This document shows, piece by piece, positions 1-7,531 of a DNA stretch of 64,000 bases. A program made the position numbers and the translations under genes. The stretch lies in the NCBI RefSeq assembly GCF_011682235.2, contig NZ_CP076718.1, forward strand, positions 3,644,400-3,708,399. The letters are read 5' to 3'. Every line of letters begins with the position of its first letter. Positions within the stretch are counted from its first letter, which is position 1. Origin of the DNA: Rhodocaloribacter litoris. Lineage in GTDB: Bacteria > Bacteroidota > Rhodothermia > Rhodothermales > ISCAR-4553. The notes below the pieces were generated by a model. It had not been told where the DNA came from and made no database searches. It saw only the letters and a list, made by a program, of their open reading frames with translations.

Positions 1-1
1 G

Positions 2-883
2 CAGCGTGGCGAGGTCGTCCGCTTCTTCCTGACCAATGCCTCGAACACGCGGACCTTCAACCTCTCCTTCGGTGACCTGCCCGTCAAGGTCGTCGGCTCG
101 GACGTGGGCAAGTACGAACGGGAGGTGTGGGCGGAGAGCGTCGTCATCGCCCCGGCGGAGCGGTACATCGTCGAGGTGCGGTTCCCCGAGCCGGGCACGG
201 TGCCGATGCTCAACCGCGTGCAGGCCGTCCACCATCGCCTCGGCCGGTTCGTCCCGGAGGTGGACACGCTCGCCCGCGTGCAGGTCGGCATCCGGCCGGC
301 GACGCCCGATTACACCGCCACGTTCGAGCGGCTCCGCGAGCATGCCGACGTGGCCGCCGACCTGGCGGCCTACCGCGCGGCCTTCGACCGTCCCGTCGAT
401 CACACGCTGATCCTGACGCTGGAAGTGCAGGACCTGCCGCTGCCCGTCCGCCAGCTCATGCGCCTGGACGCCGTCTATGCCAATCCCGTCGAATGGAGCG
501 AAACGATGCCCGTGATGAACTGGATCGCCACGGGCCGGGAAGTCCGATGGCTCCTGCGCGACCCCGCCACGGGCCGGGAAAACATGGATATCGACTGGCG
601 CTTTCAACGGGGGGACGTCGTGAAGCTTCGCCTCATCAACGACCGGAACGCTTTCCATGCGATGCAGCATCCGGTCCACCTGCACGGCCAGCGTTTTCTC
701 GTGCTCTCCGTCGGCGGCGTGCCGAACGACAACCTCGTCTGGAAAGACACGGTGCTCCTGCCCGCCGGCGCTACGGCGGATATTCTGGTGGACATGTCGA
801 ATCCGGGCGACTGGATGCTTCACTGCCACATTGCCGAACACCTGGAGTCGGGGATGAAGATGGTGTTTTCGGTGGAAGAATAG
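2..883 (+). CDS. Multicopper oxidase, C-terminal part (5' truncated by window)
   Basis: The reading frame is open from the first bases of the window, so only the last 293 residues are seen and the true start lies upstream. The final cupredoxin domain carries the copper signatures HPVHLHGQRF (about 670-700) and HCHIAEHLESGM (about 820-860). These supply the type 1 Cys, His and axial Met ligands and the type 2/3 His ligands. Multicopper oxidases couple one-electron oxidation of a substrate (metal ions or phenolics) to reduction of O2 to water, usually in the periplasm. The substrate cannot be told from this part. The first two cupredoxin domains should lie outside the window. A strong hairpin follows the stop codon. 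Confidence 0.9.
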   Translation, partial: QRGEVVRFFLTNASNTRTFNLSFGDLPVKVVGSDVGKYEREVWAESVVIAPAERYIVEVRFPEPGTVPMLNRVQAVHHRLGRFVPEVDTLARVQVGIRPATPDYTATFERLREHADVAADLAAYRAAFDRPVDHTLILTLEVQDLPLPVRQLMRLDAVYANPVEWSETMPVMNWIATGREVRWLLRDPATGRENMDIDWRFQRGDVVKLRLINDRNAFHAMQHPVHLHGQRFLVLSVGGVPNDNLVWKDTVLLPAGATADILVDMSNPGDWMLHCHIAEHLESGMKMVFSVEE

Positions 884-887
884 CGTC

Positions 888-925
888 CCCGGGCCTCCCG
901 GTGCGTACCCGCCGGGAGGCCCGGG
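888..925 (+). terminator. Strong GC hairpin after multicopper oxidase
   Basis: A 14-bp perfect inverted repeat (888-901 against 912-925) has a 10-nt loop and sits just past the oxidase stop. There is no T-tract, so it may be a Rho-independent-like or mRNA-stabilising hairpin and not a classical terminator. It separates the oxidase from the next gene on the same strand. Confidence 0.5.
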
Positions 926-960
926 CCCGCCTGCCCGTCTCACCCAACCTGCTTCGAACC

Positions 961-2373
961 ATGCGCCCGCTTTTGCTGACCCTGCTCGCCCTCCTCGCCT
1001 GCCTGCCGGCGACGGCACAGCGCCCCGGCTTTTCCGACGAGGTGCGCCGTTTCATCCGCGTGGAAGCGCCCGTGGTGGTGCTGCGCGACGTCAAGCTCAT
1101 CGACGGCACCGGTGCTCCGGCCCGGATGCACCAGACCATCGTCGTCGAGGGGGACCGGATCGCGGCCGTCGGGCCGGTGGAGGAGGTGAGGGTGCCGGAG
1201 GGAGCGGCGGTGCTGGAACTGGCGGGGCATACGGTCTTTCCGGGCTTTGTCGGGTTGCACAACCACACGTTCTACACGACGGCCTCGCGGCGCGTCCAGC
1301 TCAATTACAGCGCCCCCGTGCTGTACCTGGCCTCCGGCGTCACGACGATCCGCACCACGGGCAGCTATGCCCCCTACAGCGAGATCAACCTGAAACGTTC
1401 CATCGAGGCCGGTGAGATGGTCGGGCCGCGAATGTTCATCACCGGGCCGTACCTCACCGGGGGGGAAGGGATGACGTACATGACGCGGCTTTCCGGGCCG
1501 GAGGACGCCCGGCGCGTCGTGCGCTACTGGGCCGAGGAAGGCGTCGACTGGTTCAAAGCCTACACGCTCATCACCCGCGACGAGCTGGCCGCCGCCATCG
1601 ACGAGGCGCACCGGCACGGCCTGAAAGTGACCGGCCACCTCTGTTCCGTCTCGTTCACCGAGGCCGTTGAACTCGGCATCGACAACCTGGAGCACGGCTT
1701 CTTCACCAACACGGACTACGACGACGACAAGCCCGCCGACCGGTGCCCCGATGACTTCCGCGAATCCCTGCTGGAGGTCGACCTCGACGGCGAGGCCGTG
1801 CGGGAGACGTTTCGTGTGATGATCGAGCACGATGTGCCGATGACGTCGACGCTGGCCGTCTACGAGCTGATCGTCCCGGATCGGCCGCCCCTCGAACAGC
1901 GGGTGCTCGATGCGATGGCCCCGGAGGTGCGCGAGGAATACCTGGCCACACGCGAGCGGATCAGGGAACGGGGCGGCGACTTCTGGGCGCGGCTCTTCAA
2001 GAAGGCGCAGGCGTACGAGTACCGCTTCGTGCGGGCCGGCGGCACGCTCGCCGCCGGCGTCGACCCCACCGGCATCGGCGGCGCCCTGCCGGGCTACGGC
2101 GACCAGCGCAACTTCGAGCTGCTCGTCGAGGCCGGCTTCACGCCCGTCGAGGTCGTGCAGATCATGAGTGCCAACGGGGCAAAGGTGCTGGGCATCGACG
2201 AGAAGGTGGGCACGGTCACCCCCGGCAAGCAGGCGGACCTCATCGTCATCGACGGGGATCCGGAAACCGACCCGGCCCAGATCCGCAACGTCACGCTGGT
2301 GTTCAAGGCCGGCGTCGGCTACGACGCGGCGAAGCTGATCGAATCGGTGCGGGGCCTCGTGGGTATCCGGTAG
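961..2373 (+). CDS. Secreted amidohydrolase-family metal hydrolase
   Basis: This is a 470-residue amidohydrolase-superfamily protein (imidazolonepropionase/prolidase-like subgroup). The ATG at 961 begins a clear signal peptide (Leu/Ala-rich, ending ATAQ). In-frame sequence upstream runs into the preceding gene and is not coding. Metal-site motifs occur in family order: HNH (HxH) near residue 100, a Lys in FKAY, His in TGH, His in LEHG and Asp in AGVDP. An N-terminal composite beta domain (VVLRDVKLIDGTG) and a C-terminal one (PGKQADLIVIDGDP) flank the barrel. It probably hydrolyses a cyclic amide or peptide-like bond in the periplasm. The substrate is unknown. Confidence 0.88.
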   Translation: MRPLLLTLLALLACLPATAQRPGFSDEVRRFIRVEAPVVVLRDVKLIDGTGAPARMHQTIVVEGDRIAAVGPVEEVRVPEGAAVLELAGHTVFPGFVGLHNHTFYTTASRRVQLNYSAPVLYLASGVTTIRTTGSYAPYSEINLKRSIEAGEMVGPRMFITGPYLTGGEGMTYMTRLSGPEDARRVVRYWAEEGVDWFKAYTLITRDELAAAIDEAHRHGLKVTGHLCSVSFTEAVELGIDNLEHGFFTNTDYDDDKPADRCPDDFRESLLEVDLDGEAVRETFRVMIEHDVPMTSTLAVYELIVPDRPPLEQRVLDAMAPEVREEYLATRERIRERGGDFWARLFKKAQAYEYRFVRAGGTLAAGVDPTGIGGALPGYGDQRNFELLVEAGFTPVEVVQIMSANGAKVLGIDEKVGTVTPGKQADLIVIDGDPETDPAQIRNVTLVFKAGVGYDAAKLIESVRGLVGIR

Positions 2374-2529
2374 CCGGCGGGTGCGGGCCGTGGAGATGGG
2401 AACCCTGCGAACCCCGCCGGAGGGGAACCCCCCGGACGTGGCGAGGTGGGTGGGGATCCCGCGCCGGGGTGTACTGCGGCCCGAGGTTTGATTTGCGCGC
2501 GGTGTTGTGCTTAGCTTAGCACGTGTAGA

Positions 2530-2615
2530 GCCGGGATGGCGGAATCGGTAGACGCAACGGACTTAAAATCCGTTGGGGCCTGTGCCCCGTGCGGGTTCGA
2601 GCCCCGCTCCCGGCA
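2530..2615 (+). tRNA. tRNA-Leu (anticodon UAA)
   Basis: The full cloverleaf is visible. The acceptor pairs GCCGGGA with TCCCGGC and is followed by discriminator A. The D-arm contains GGCGGAATCGGTAGACGC, the anticodon loop reads CTTAAAA with TAA as anticodon, a long class II variable arm follows, and the T-loop is GGTTCGAGCC. CCA is not encoded. An imperfect inverted repeat GTGCT...AGCAC lies just upstream. Confidence 0.96.
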
Positions 2616-2680
2616 CCCTGCCAGCAAGGGCGGTCTCGCGCACGATGCCGGGGCCGCCCTCGTCGCTCGGGGCAACGGGG

Positions 2681-3343
2681 TTAGCCCCGGTCGGAGGCAA
2701 AATGGGCCTCGATGTCGGTGAGCTTCTGGACGCGGGCGGCATGACGCCCCCCTTCGAAGGGCGTTTCCAGGAAGACCTGGACGATCCGTTTGCAGACCTC
2801 GATGCCGAGCGTGCGGCTGCCGAGCGTGAGCACGTTGGCGTCGTTGTGGGCACGGGCGTTCCAGGCGGTGAACTCGTTGTAGGCGCAGGCGGCGCGGATG
2901 CCCGGCACCTTGTTGCAGACCATCGCCGAGCCGAGGCCGGCGCCGTCGATCATGATGCCGAAGTCCGCCTGGCCGAAGGTGACGGCCCGGGCCACGGCAA
3001 AGGCGAAGTCCGGGTAGTCGCAGTTCTGTTCGCTGTCGGTGCCCACGTCGAGGACCTGCCAGCCGAGCGTTTGGAGGAAGGGGTGGAGAAGGCGCTTGTA
3101 GGCGAAGCCACCGTGGTCGCTGCCCAGGGCCACCCGGTGGGTGCGCTCCGGCGTGGGGGACGGGTGTTCGCAGGCGCACGTGCGGGCGGCCGGTTCCGTC
3201 ACGACGAAAGCGAGGCCGCGCGCACGTGCCGTGTCGCGGGCCAGGGGGGTGATGAGGGCGTCCGGCGGTACGGCGAGCGTTTGCTGCCCCGCCCGTACGG
3301 CTTCGAGCACCCGGGCTTCGGTGATGAGGGTTTTCCTGGGCAT
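2681..3343 (-). CDS. RpiB/LacAB-family sugar-phosphate isomerase with N-terminal extension and altered active site
   Basis: This 220-residue protein has residues 70-215 aligning by eye with ribose-5-phosphate isomerase B. Conserved parts are SDHGG (76-79), CDYPDFA (108-114), NKVPGIRA, RAHNDAN with the ring-opening His (166), and EGGRH. The residue matching the catalytic Cys of E. coli RpiB is Asp133 (IDGAG in place of ICGTG), and the nearby Thr is Ala. An extra 65-residue N-terminal segment (VPPDALITPLARD) precedes the domain and contains a Cys-x-Cys pair. RpiB normally interconverts ribose-5-phosphate and ribulose-5-phosphate. This version is more likely a related isomerase with another substrate or mechanism. 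The gene stands alone between tRNA-Leu and an envelope operon on the same strand. Confidence 0.85.
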   Translation of the reverse strand: MPRKTLITEARVLEAVRAGQQTLAVPPDALITPLARDTARARGLAFVVTEPAARTCACEHPSPTPERTHRVALGSDHGGFAYKRLLHPFLQTLGWQVLDVGTDSEQNCDYPDFAFAVARAVTFGQADFGIMIDGAGLGSAMVCNKVPGIRAACAYNEFTAWNARAHNDANVLTLGSRTLGIEVCKRIVQVFLETPFEGGRHAARVQKLTDIEAHFASDRG

Positions 3344-3491
3344 GTGCAGAAGCTACGAGCACCGGCCGGAGGATTCAAGCCGCGTCCGGTGTGTACCTGC
3401 CGGGCAGCCGCAGAGGCCCGAAAGGCGATAGGCCGTCGTCCATCGAATCCCGCAATCCGGACGCCCGTCCCCGCTTCGTGTCCTTCCGGGT

Positions 3492-4685
3492 TCAGCGACG
3501 GGCGAGCCAGGCCAGGGGATCGACGGGCCGGCCGTCGTGAAAGAGGCCGAAGAAGAGGCCCTCGCCTTTGGGTTCGGCGTCGGTGCCGGAGCGGCCGAGG
3601 AGTTGTCCCGCCCGGACCTGTTCGCCTTCGCCCACGTTGATCAGGGCGAAGTTGCCGTAGACGCTGTGGTACTGGCCGTGCTCGACGATCATGTAGCGGC
3701 CGATGTCCGGCATGACGTCGATGCTGATGACGGTGCCGTCGAAGACGGCGCGTACCTCGGCCATGGGCGGCGTGGCGATGACGATGCCGGGGTTGGGGGT
3801 GGTGGTGCCGTAGACAGGATGCACCTTTTCGCCGAAGGGCTCGACGACCGGGCCGGCGGCCGGCCACGGAAGGTTGCCCTTGTTCTGGAGGAAGGAGCCG
3901 GAGAGGCGCACGAAGGCGGCACCGGCGGCGCTGCCGGAGGTGCGGCGCCGGGCGGCTTCCTCGGCGATGAGGGCCTGGATGCGGGTGGCCAGTTGCGAGG
4001 CCAGCGTCTTCTTTTCCTGGAGTGAGGCTTCGAGCGAGAGGCGTTGCTTGCGTAGCTCCTCGGCCACGCGCCGGCGCTGCTGTTTCTGGCGGGCCAGCTT
4101 CTGCTGCTCGTCCGCCGCGGCCCGCAGCAGCAGGTCGGTGTGCTCGACCTTTTCCTGCAGGGCCAGGCGTTGCTGTTCCATCTCGGCGGAGGCCTCGCGG
4201 ATCGTGGCGAGCTGGCGCCGGCGCTGCTCGGCAAACCGGTGGAGGTAGCGCACCCGGATCAGCATCTGGTTGATCGACTCCGCCGCCAGGATGAGGGCCA
4301 GGTCGTGCAGGCGACCGTACTTGTAGGCATGGGTGGCCCGCTGGCGGTATTCGCTCCGCAGCCCGGCGATCGCCGTTTCGAGCCCGGCCAGCGAGGCCTG
4401 CAGCGAGTCGCGCTCATGGCGGAGCTCTTCCAGGCGGATCTGGTAGTTGCGGACGAGTTCTTCGCGCAGTGTGATCTGGCGGTCGAGCGCCTGCAACGTC
4501 TTCAGCGTGGCCTCTTCGGCCTCGCTCGTCTCGGCCAGCCGGGCCTCGTCCCGGGCGATCTGGGCCTGTAGCTCCTGCAGGCGCCGCTCCGTTGCCGTGC
4601 GGTCGCCGGCGATGTCCTGGGCCGCCGCCGGCAGGCAGGCCAGGAGTACGAGCAGGAGGGCCGGAAGGCGCATGGCGGGCATCAT
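3492..4685 (-). CDS. EnvC-like murein hydrolase activator (coiled coil plus degenerate M23)
   Basis: The 397-residue protein has a signal peptide (LPALLLVLLACLPAAAQ), a long coiled coil (about 25-260, rich in Glu/Gln/Arg heptads) and a C-terminal LytM/M23 domain (about 270-397). The M23 zinc ligands look lost: NPGIVI replaces the usual HxGxD, and FFGLF replaces the last HxH. This resembles EnvC-type activators, which are non-catalytic and switch on amidases at the division septum. Its start overlaps the stop of the upstream DUF4292 gene by 4 bp (ATGA), so translation is probably coupled. ATGs at 4682 and 4673 are alternative starts. Confidence 0.85.
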   Translation of the reverse strand: MMPAMRLPALLLVLLACLPAAAQDIAGDRTATERRLQELQAQIARDEARLAETSEAEEATLKTLQALDRQITLREELVRNYQIRLEELRHERDSLQASLAGLETAIAGLRSEYRQRATHAYKYGRLHDLALILAAESINQMLIRVRYLHRFAEQRRRQLATIREASAEMEQQRLALQEKVEHTDLLLRAAADEQQKLARQKQQRRRVAEELRKQRLSLEASLQEKKTLASQLATRIQALIAEEAARRRTSGSAAGAAFVRLSGSFLQNKGNLPWPAAGPVVEPFGEKVHPVYGTTTPNPGIVIATPPMAEVRAVFDGTVISIDVMPDIGRYMIVEHGQYHSVYGNFALINVGEGEQVRAGQLLGRSGTDAEPKGEGLFFGLFHDGRPVDPLAWLARR

Positions 4686-5464
4686 TCGGAGGCAGGAACC
4701 GGGATGCGCCGGGCGGACGCATCCACCTTCAGGGTGAAGGGTTGCAGCGGGGGGTTCAGGGTGAGGGTGCGATAATACAGGGCGGCAAAGACGTCGTCCG
4801 GAGGGCGACGGTAGACGATCCGGCGCGGCATGTAGAGGGCGCCGAACCGTTCGAACTCGGCGTAGACACGGTCCTCAAGGATCGTGCCCGAAGCCGACCG
4901 TACTTCATGCCGGATGACGCGCCAGACGGCCGGGTCCACCACGTAGGCGATCCGGCCTTCCGGTTCGGAGAGGTAATAGTAGCGTTCATCGGCCCGGACC
5001 TGCCAGGAGATGTCGGGATCGGGGACCAGGAGGCCGAGCAGGGCGGCGAAACGGTCGCCGGTCGTCACGGGTGCCGGGAGGAAGTCGCCGGCACGGTCGA
5101 CCGGCCCGTAGAGGAGCTGGTTGTTGAGACGGTCGTAGACGAAGAAGCTGTCCGGTGTGAGGAGGGCCTGTCCGGCTTCGATGCCGAAGGTTCCCCGGAT
5201 GCGCAGGAGGAGCGAGTCGTCGCGACGGTGTTGCATTTCGGCCGTGAAGCTTCCGCCCTGTGCCGGGGTGCGCACCGAGATGCTTGCCGTGGCCCGGAAG
5301 GCGACGAGGGTATCCGGGGAGAGGCGCAGGTTGGCCAGGATCTGGGCCGCGGTGTGGTTGGGGAAGGTGCCGGGCAGGGGGGCGTGTGGAGGACGCGTAC
5401 CGGCACAGCCGGCCCCGAGCAGCAGGGTGGTCAGCAGCAGGGAGGAAAGGGGCAGGGTCCGCAT
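4682..5464 (-). CDS. DUF4292-type lipoprotein
   Basis: A 260-residue protein starts at the ATG at 5464 with a lipoprotein signal (LLLTTLLLGAGC). It is an outer-membrane lipoprotein-carrier-like fold of the DUF4292 kind, with beta-strand-rich sequence such as the segment around ADERYYYLSEPEGRIAYVVD. In this phylum DUF4292 genes commonly sit between a TPR gene and an M23/EnvC-like gene, exactly as here. The likely place of action is the periplasm or outer membrane, perhaps in lipoprotein or envelope biogenesis. The precise role is not established. In-frame sequence upstream of 5464 overlaps the TPR gene and is not coding. Confidence 0.82.
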   Translation of the reverse strand: MRTLPLSSLLLTTLLLGAGCAGTRPPHAPLPGTFPNHTAAQILANLRLSPDTLVAFRATASISVRTPAQGGSFTAEMQHRRDDSLLLRIRGTFGIEAGQALLTPDSFFVYDRLNNQLLYGPVDRAGDFLPAPVTTGDRFAALLGLLVPDPDISWQVRADERYYYLSEPEGRIAYVVDPAVWRVIRHEVRSASGTILEDRVYAEFERFGALYMPRRIVYRRPPDDVFAALYYRTLTLNPPLQPFTLKVDASARRIPVPASE

Positions 5465-5489
5465 GGAGGAGGGCCGCCGTATCGAGGGG

Positions 5490-7217
5490 TCACTGTTCCT
5501 GGAGCTTGGCCTGGAGGGCCGCCCGGCCGGGGTGCAGTTCCAGGGCTTTCTGCCAGAAGGCGCGGGCGTCGGCGGTGCGTCCCAGGCGGGCGAGCAGGTC
5601 GCCGTAGTGTTCGTAGACGGTGGCGTCGGCCCGGCCGGTGGCGACGGCCCGGGCGAGCCGGCGTTCGGCCTCATCCAGCCGGCCGAGCTGGAGGTAAACC
5701 CGGCCAAGGGTGCCCAGGAAGGAAGGATTTTCCGGTGCCAGGTCCACGGCTTCGGTGGCCGGGGGCAGGGCCTGTTCCGGGGCGTGCCGGTGTTCGAGGA
5801 GGTAGGTGGCATACAGGTTCAGGACGGCGGGCCGGTGCGGGGCAAGGTGCCGGGCGCGGGCGAAGAGGCTGTCGATCCGGGCGGCAGGGGCGGACGGATC
5901 GGCCTGGCGGGCGAGCGCGAGCCCGAGCCCGGCCATCAGGTCGGCCTGCAGGCCGGGGTCCGGCGCCGTTTCTTCCTGCAGGAGGGAGAGGGCTTCTTCG
6001 AAATGGGTCCGGGCGATCTTTTCCTGCTGAAGGCGAAGGTGGGCGAAGGCAGCGGTGTGGAGGAGTTCGAGGTTGCCGGGGAAGAGGAGGAGGGCTTCTT
6101 CGGCCAGGTCGGCGGCGCGGTGCGCCCGGCCGGCCTGCAGGGTGGCGGCGGCGGCGCGGGTCCACAGGTCGAGGCGGCGGGGGGTGAGGCGGGCCGCCCG
6201 GGTGAGCCGGTCGGCGGCCTCGGCATAGGCGCCCGTGTCGAAGTCGAGGTTGCCGAGGGCTTCGAGGGCGCCGGCGTGGCCGGGGTCGAGTTCGAGGGCC
6301 TGCAGGAGGAGGTGACGGGCGGCCCGTGCCGCCTCCGGGTCGGCGCCGGCGCGTTCGAGGAAGGGCGTCGCCTGGGCCACACGCTGGCCGGCGGAGGCGG
6401 GGGCCGCCCCTGTGGCCTGTTCGACAAGGGCACGGGCCCGCTCCTCCTCGCCCATCGCCCGGTAGACATGGGCCAGGGCCAGGATGAGCTCGACGTCGCC
6501 GGGGCGACGGGCCAGCAGGGTTTCGTAGAGTGTGGCCGCCTCCGCCGCCCGTTCCTGCCGTACATACAACTCGGCCAGCATCTGCAGGTAGTCGGGCCGG
6601 TTCGGTTCGCGGGCGAGGAGGCGCTGGAGCGTCGTCTCCAGCCCGTCGTTGTCGCCCAGTCGCCGGTAGAGTTGCAGCATCTGGTCGAGGAGGCCGGGCA
6701 CGTCGCCGGTCAGTTCATGCAGGCGTTCGAGCGCGGCCAGCGCGGCCTCATAGTGGCCGCGACCGGCCTGCAGGTGGGCCAGGGTTTGCAGCGCCGGGAG
6801 GTAATCCGGGTGTACGGCGAGCAGGGCCTCGTAGGCGGCCACAGCCCGGGCCGTATCGCCCGCGGCCAGGTGCAGGCGTGCGACCTGCTCGTGGTAGTGC
6901 ACGTTGTCCGGGGCCCGTGCCCGTGCCTGCTCGGCATAAAAGAGGGCGGAGGGCAGGTCGTCCAGGGCGGCATAGGCGTCGGCCAGGGCGGACAGGATCG
7001 CCGGCTCGTTCGGCCGGAGGCGCAGGGCCTCCTGGAAGAGCTGCAGGGCCGCCTCGTGGTCTTCCAGGTAGGCGCGGGTCATCCCCCGCACGAAGAGCTG
7101 TTCGGCCCGGACCTCGTCGCGGCCGGGGACGGGCGCCGGCGTCTGTCCGGCCGCCGCCCCCCCGAGCAGCCCGAACGCGGCGGCACAGGTTGCGACGGCA
7201 ACCGGTAGGCGACGCAT
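5490..7217 (-). CDS. Secreted tetratricopeptide-repeat protein
   Basis: This 575-residue protein is built almost entirely from TPR units, roughly a dozen or more. Repeated signatures include A..LY..A, EA...ALRLRP, PGDVELILALAHVYRAMG and LAPENPSFLGTLGRVYLQLG. The ATG at 7217 precedes a plausible signal peptide (LPVAVATCAAAFGLLGG). An ATG at 7283 in the same frame would add 22 residues. TPR proteins are scaffolds for protein complexes. Being first in a TPR / DUF4292 / EnvC-like cluster (25-bp gap to the next gene) suggests a role in envelope assembly. No catalytic motif is seen. Confidence 0.88.
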   Translation of the reverse strand: MRRLPVAVATCAAAFGLLGGAAAGQTPAPVPGRDEVRAEQLFVRGMTRAYLEDHEAALQLFQEALRLRPNEPAILSALADAYAALDDLPSALFYAEQARARAPDNVHYHEQVARLHLAAGDTARAVAAYEALLAVHPDYLPALQTLAHLQAGRGHYEAALAALERLHELTGDVPGLLDQMLQLYRRLGDNDGLETTLQRLLAREPNRPDYLQMLAELYVRQERAAEAATLYETLLARRPGDVELILALAHVYRAMGEEERARALVEQATGAAPASAGQRVAQATPFLERAGADPEAARAARHLLLQALELDPGHAGALEALGNLDFDTGAYAEAADRLTRAARLTPRRLDLWTRAAAATLQAGRAHRAADLAEEALLLFPGNLELLHTAAFAHLRLQQEKIARTHFEEALSLLQEETAPDPGLQADLMAGLGLALARQADPSAPAARIDSLFARARHLAPHRPAVLNLYATYLLEHRHAPEQALPPATEAVDLAPENPSFLGTLGRVYLQLGRLDEAERRLARAVATGRADATVYEHYGDLLARLGRTADARAFWQKALELHPGRAALQAKLQEQ

Positions 7218-7531
7218 CAGGCCGCATGGGGCGGCCGGCGTCGCAGGTCGCCGGGACGCCGGAGCTGAGCGAAGGAGCCGCATATCAAACAAAAACTGCA
7301 ACGGGATGTACCGGTGGCGGGGCCCTGCTGAGAACGAGAACCGGGAGCGGAGGTTTCGGCACCGGCCGGGGACGAGAACGGGCATTTCACCGTGCCGGTT
7401 GACTCTTTGCACGGCCGGAAGTACTCTCTAGCGAAGGGAAACGGTGCCGGAACGGGGGGTGTTCGGGACGGTGGGATGCCCCGGCCGGTGCCCGGAGGCT
7501 TGTCACAAGTACGCGGAGAGGTGCGGTTCCT
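7218..7531. other. 314-bp divergent intergenic region
   Basis: This region lies between the TPR gene (minus) and the GCS2-CBS gene (plus). It must hold promoters for both. I see no clear sigma70 consensus, RNA structure or ORF. The stretch 7218-7283 could code the N-terminus of the TPR protein if the upstream ATG is used. Confidence 0.5.

Noticed and set aside
127-960. Upstream in-frame extension of the first amidohydrolase
   Set aside because: It overlaps the multicopper oxidase out of frame, and the signal peptide begins at 961.
2573-3640. Plus-strand 355-codon open frame over rpiB-like gene
   Set aside because: It is antisense to a protein with clear RpiB motifs and reads as Gly/Arg/Ala-rich low-information sequence, as expected opposite GC-rich coding DNA.
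5157-7208. Plus-strand 683-codon open frame opposite the TPR gene
   Set aside because: The TPR periodicity is on the minus strand. The plus frame shows no domain and is Gly/Val/Glu-rich antisense sequence.
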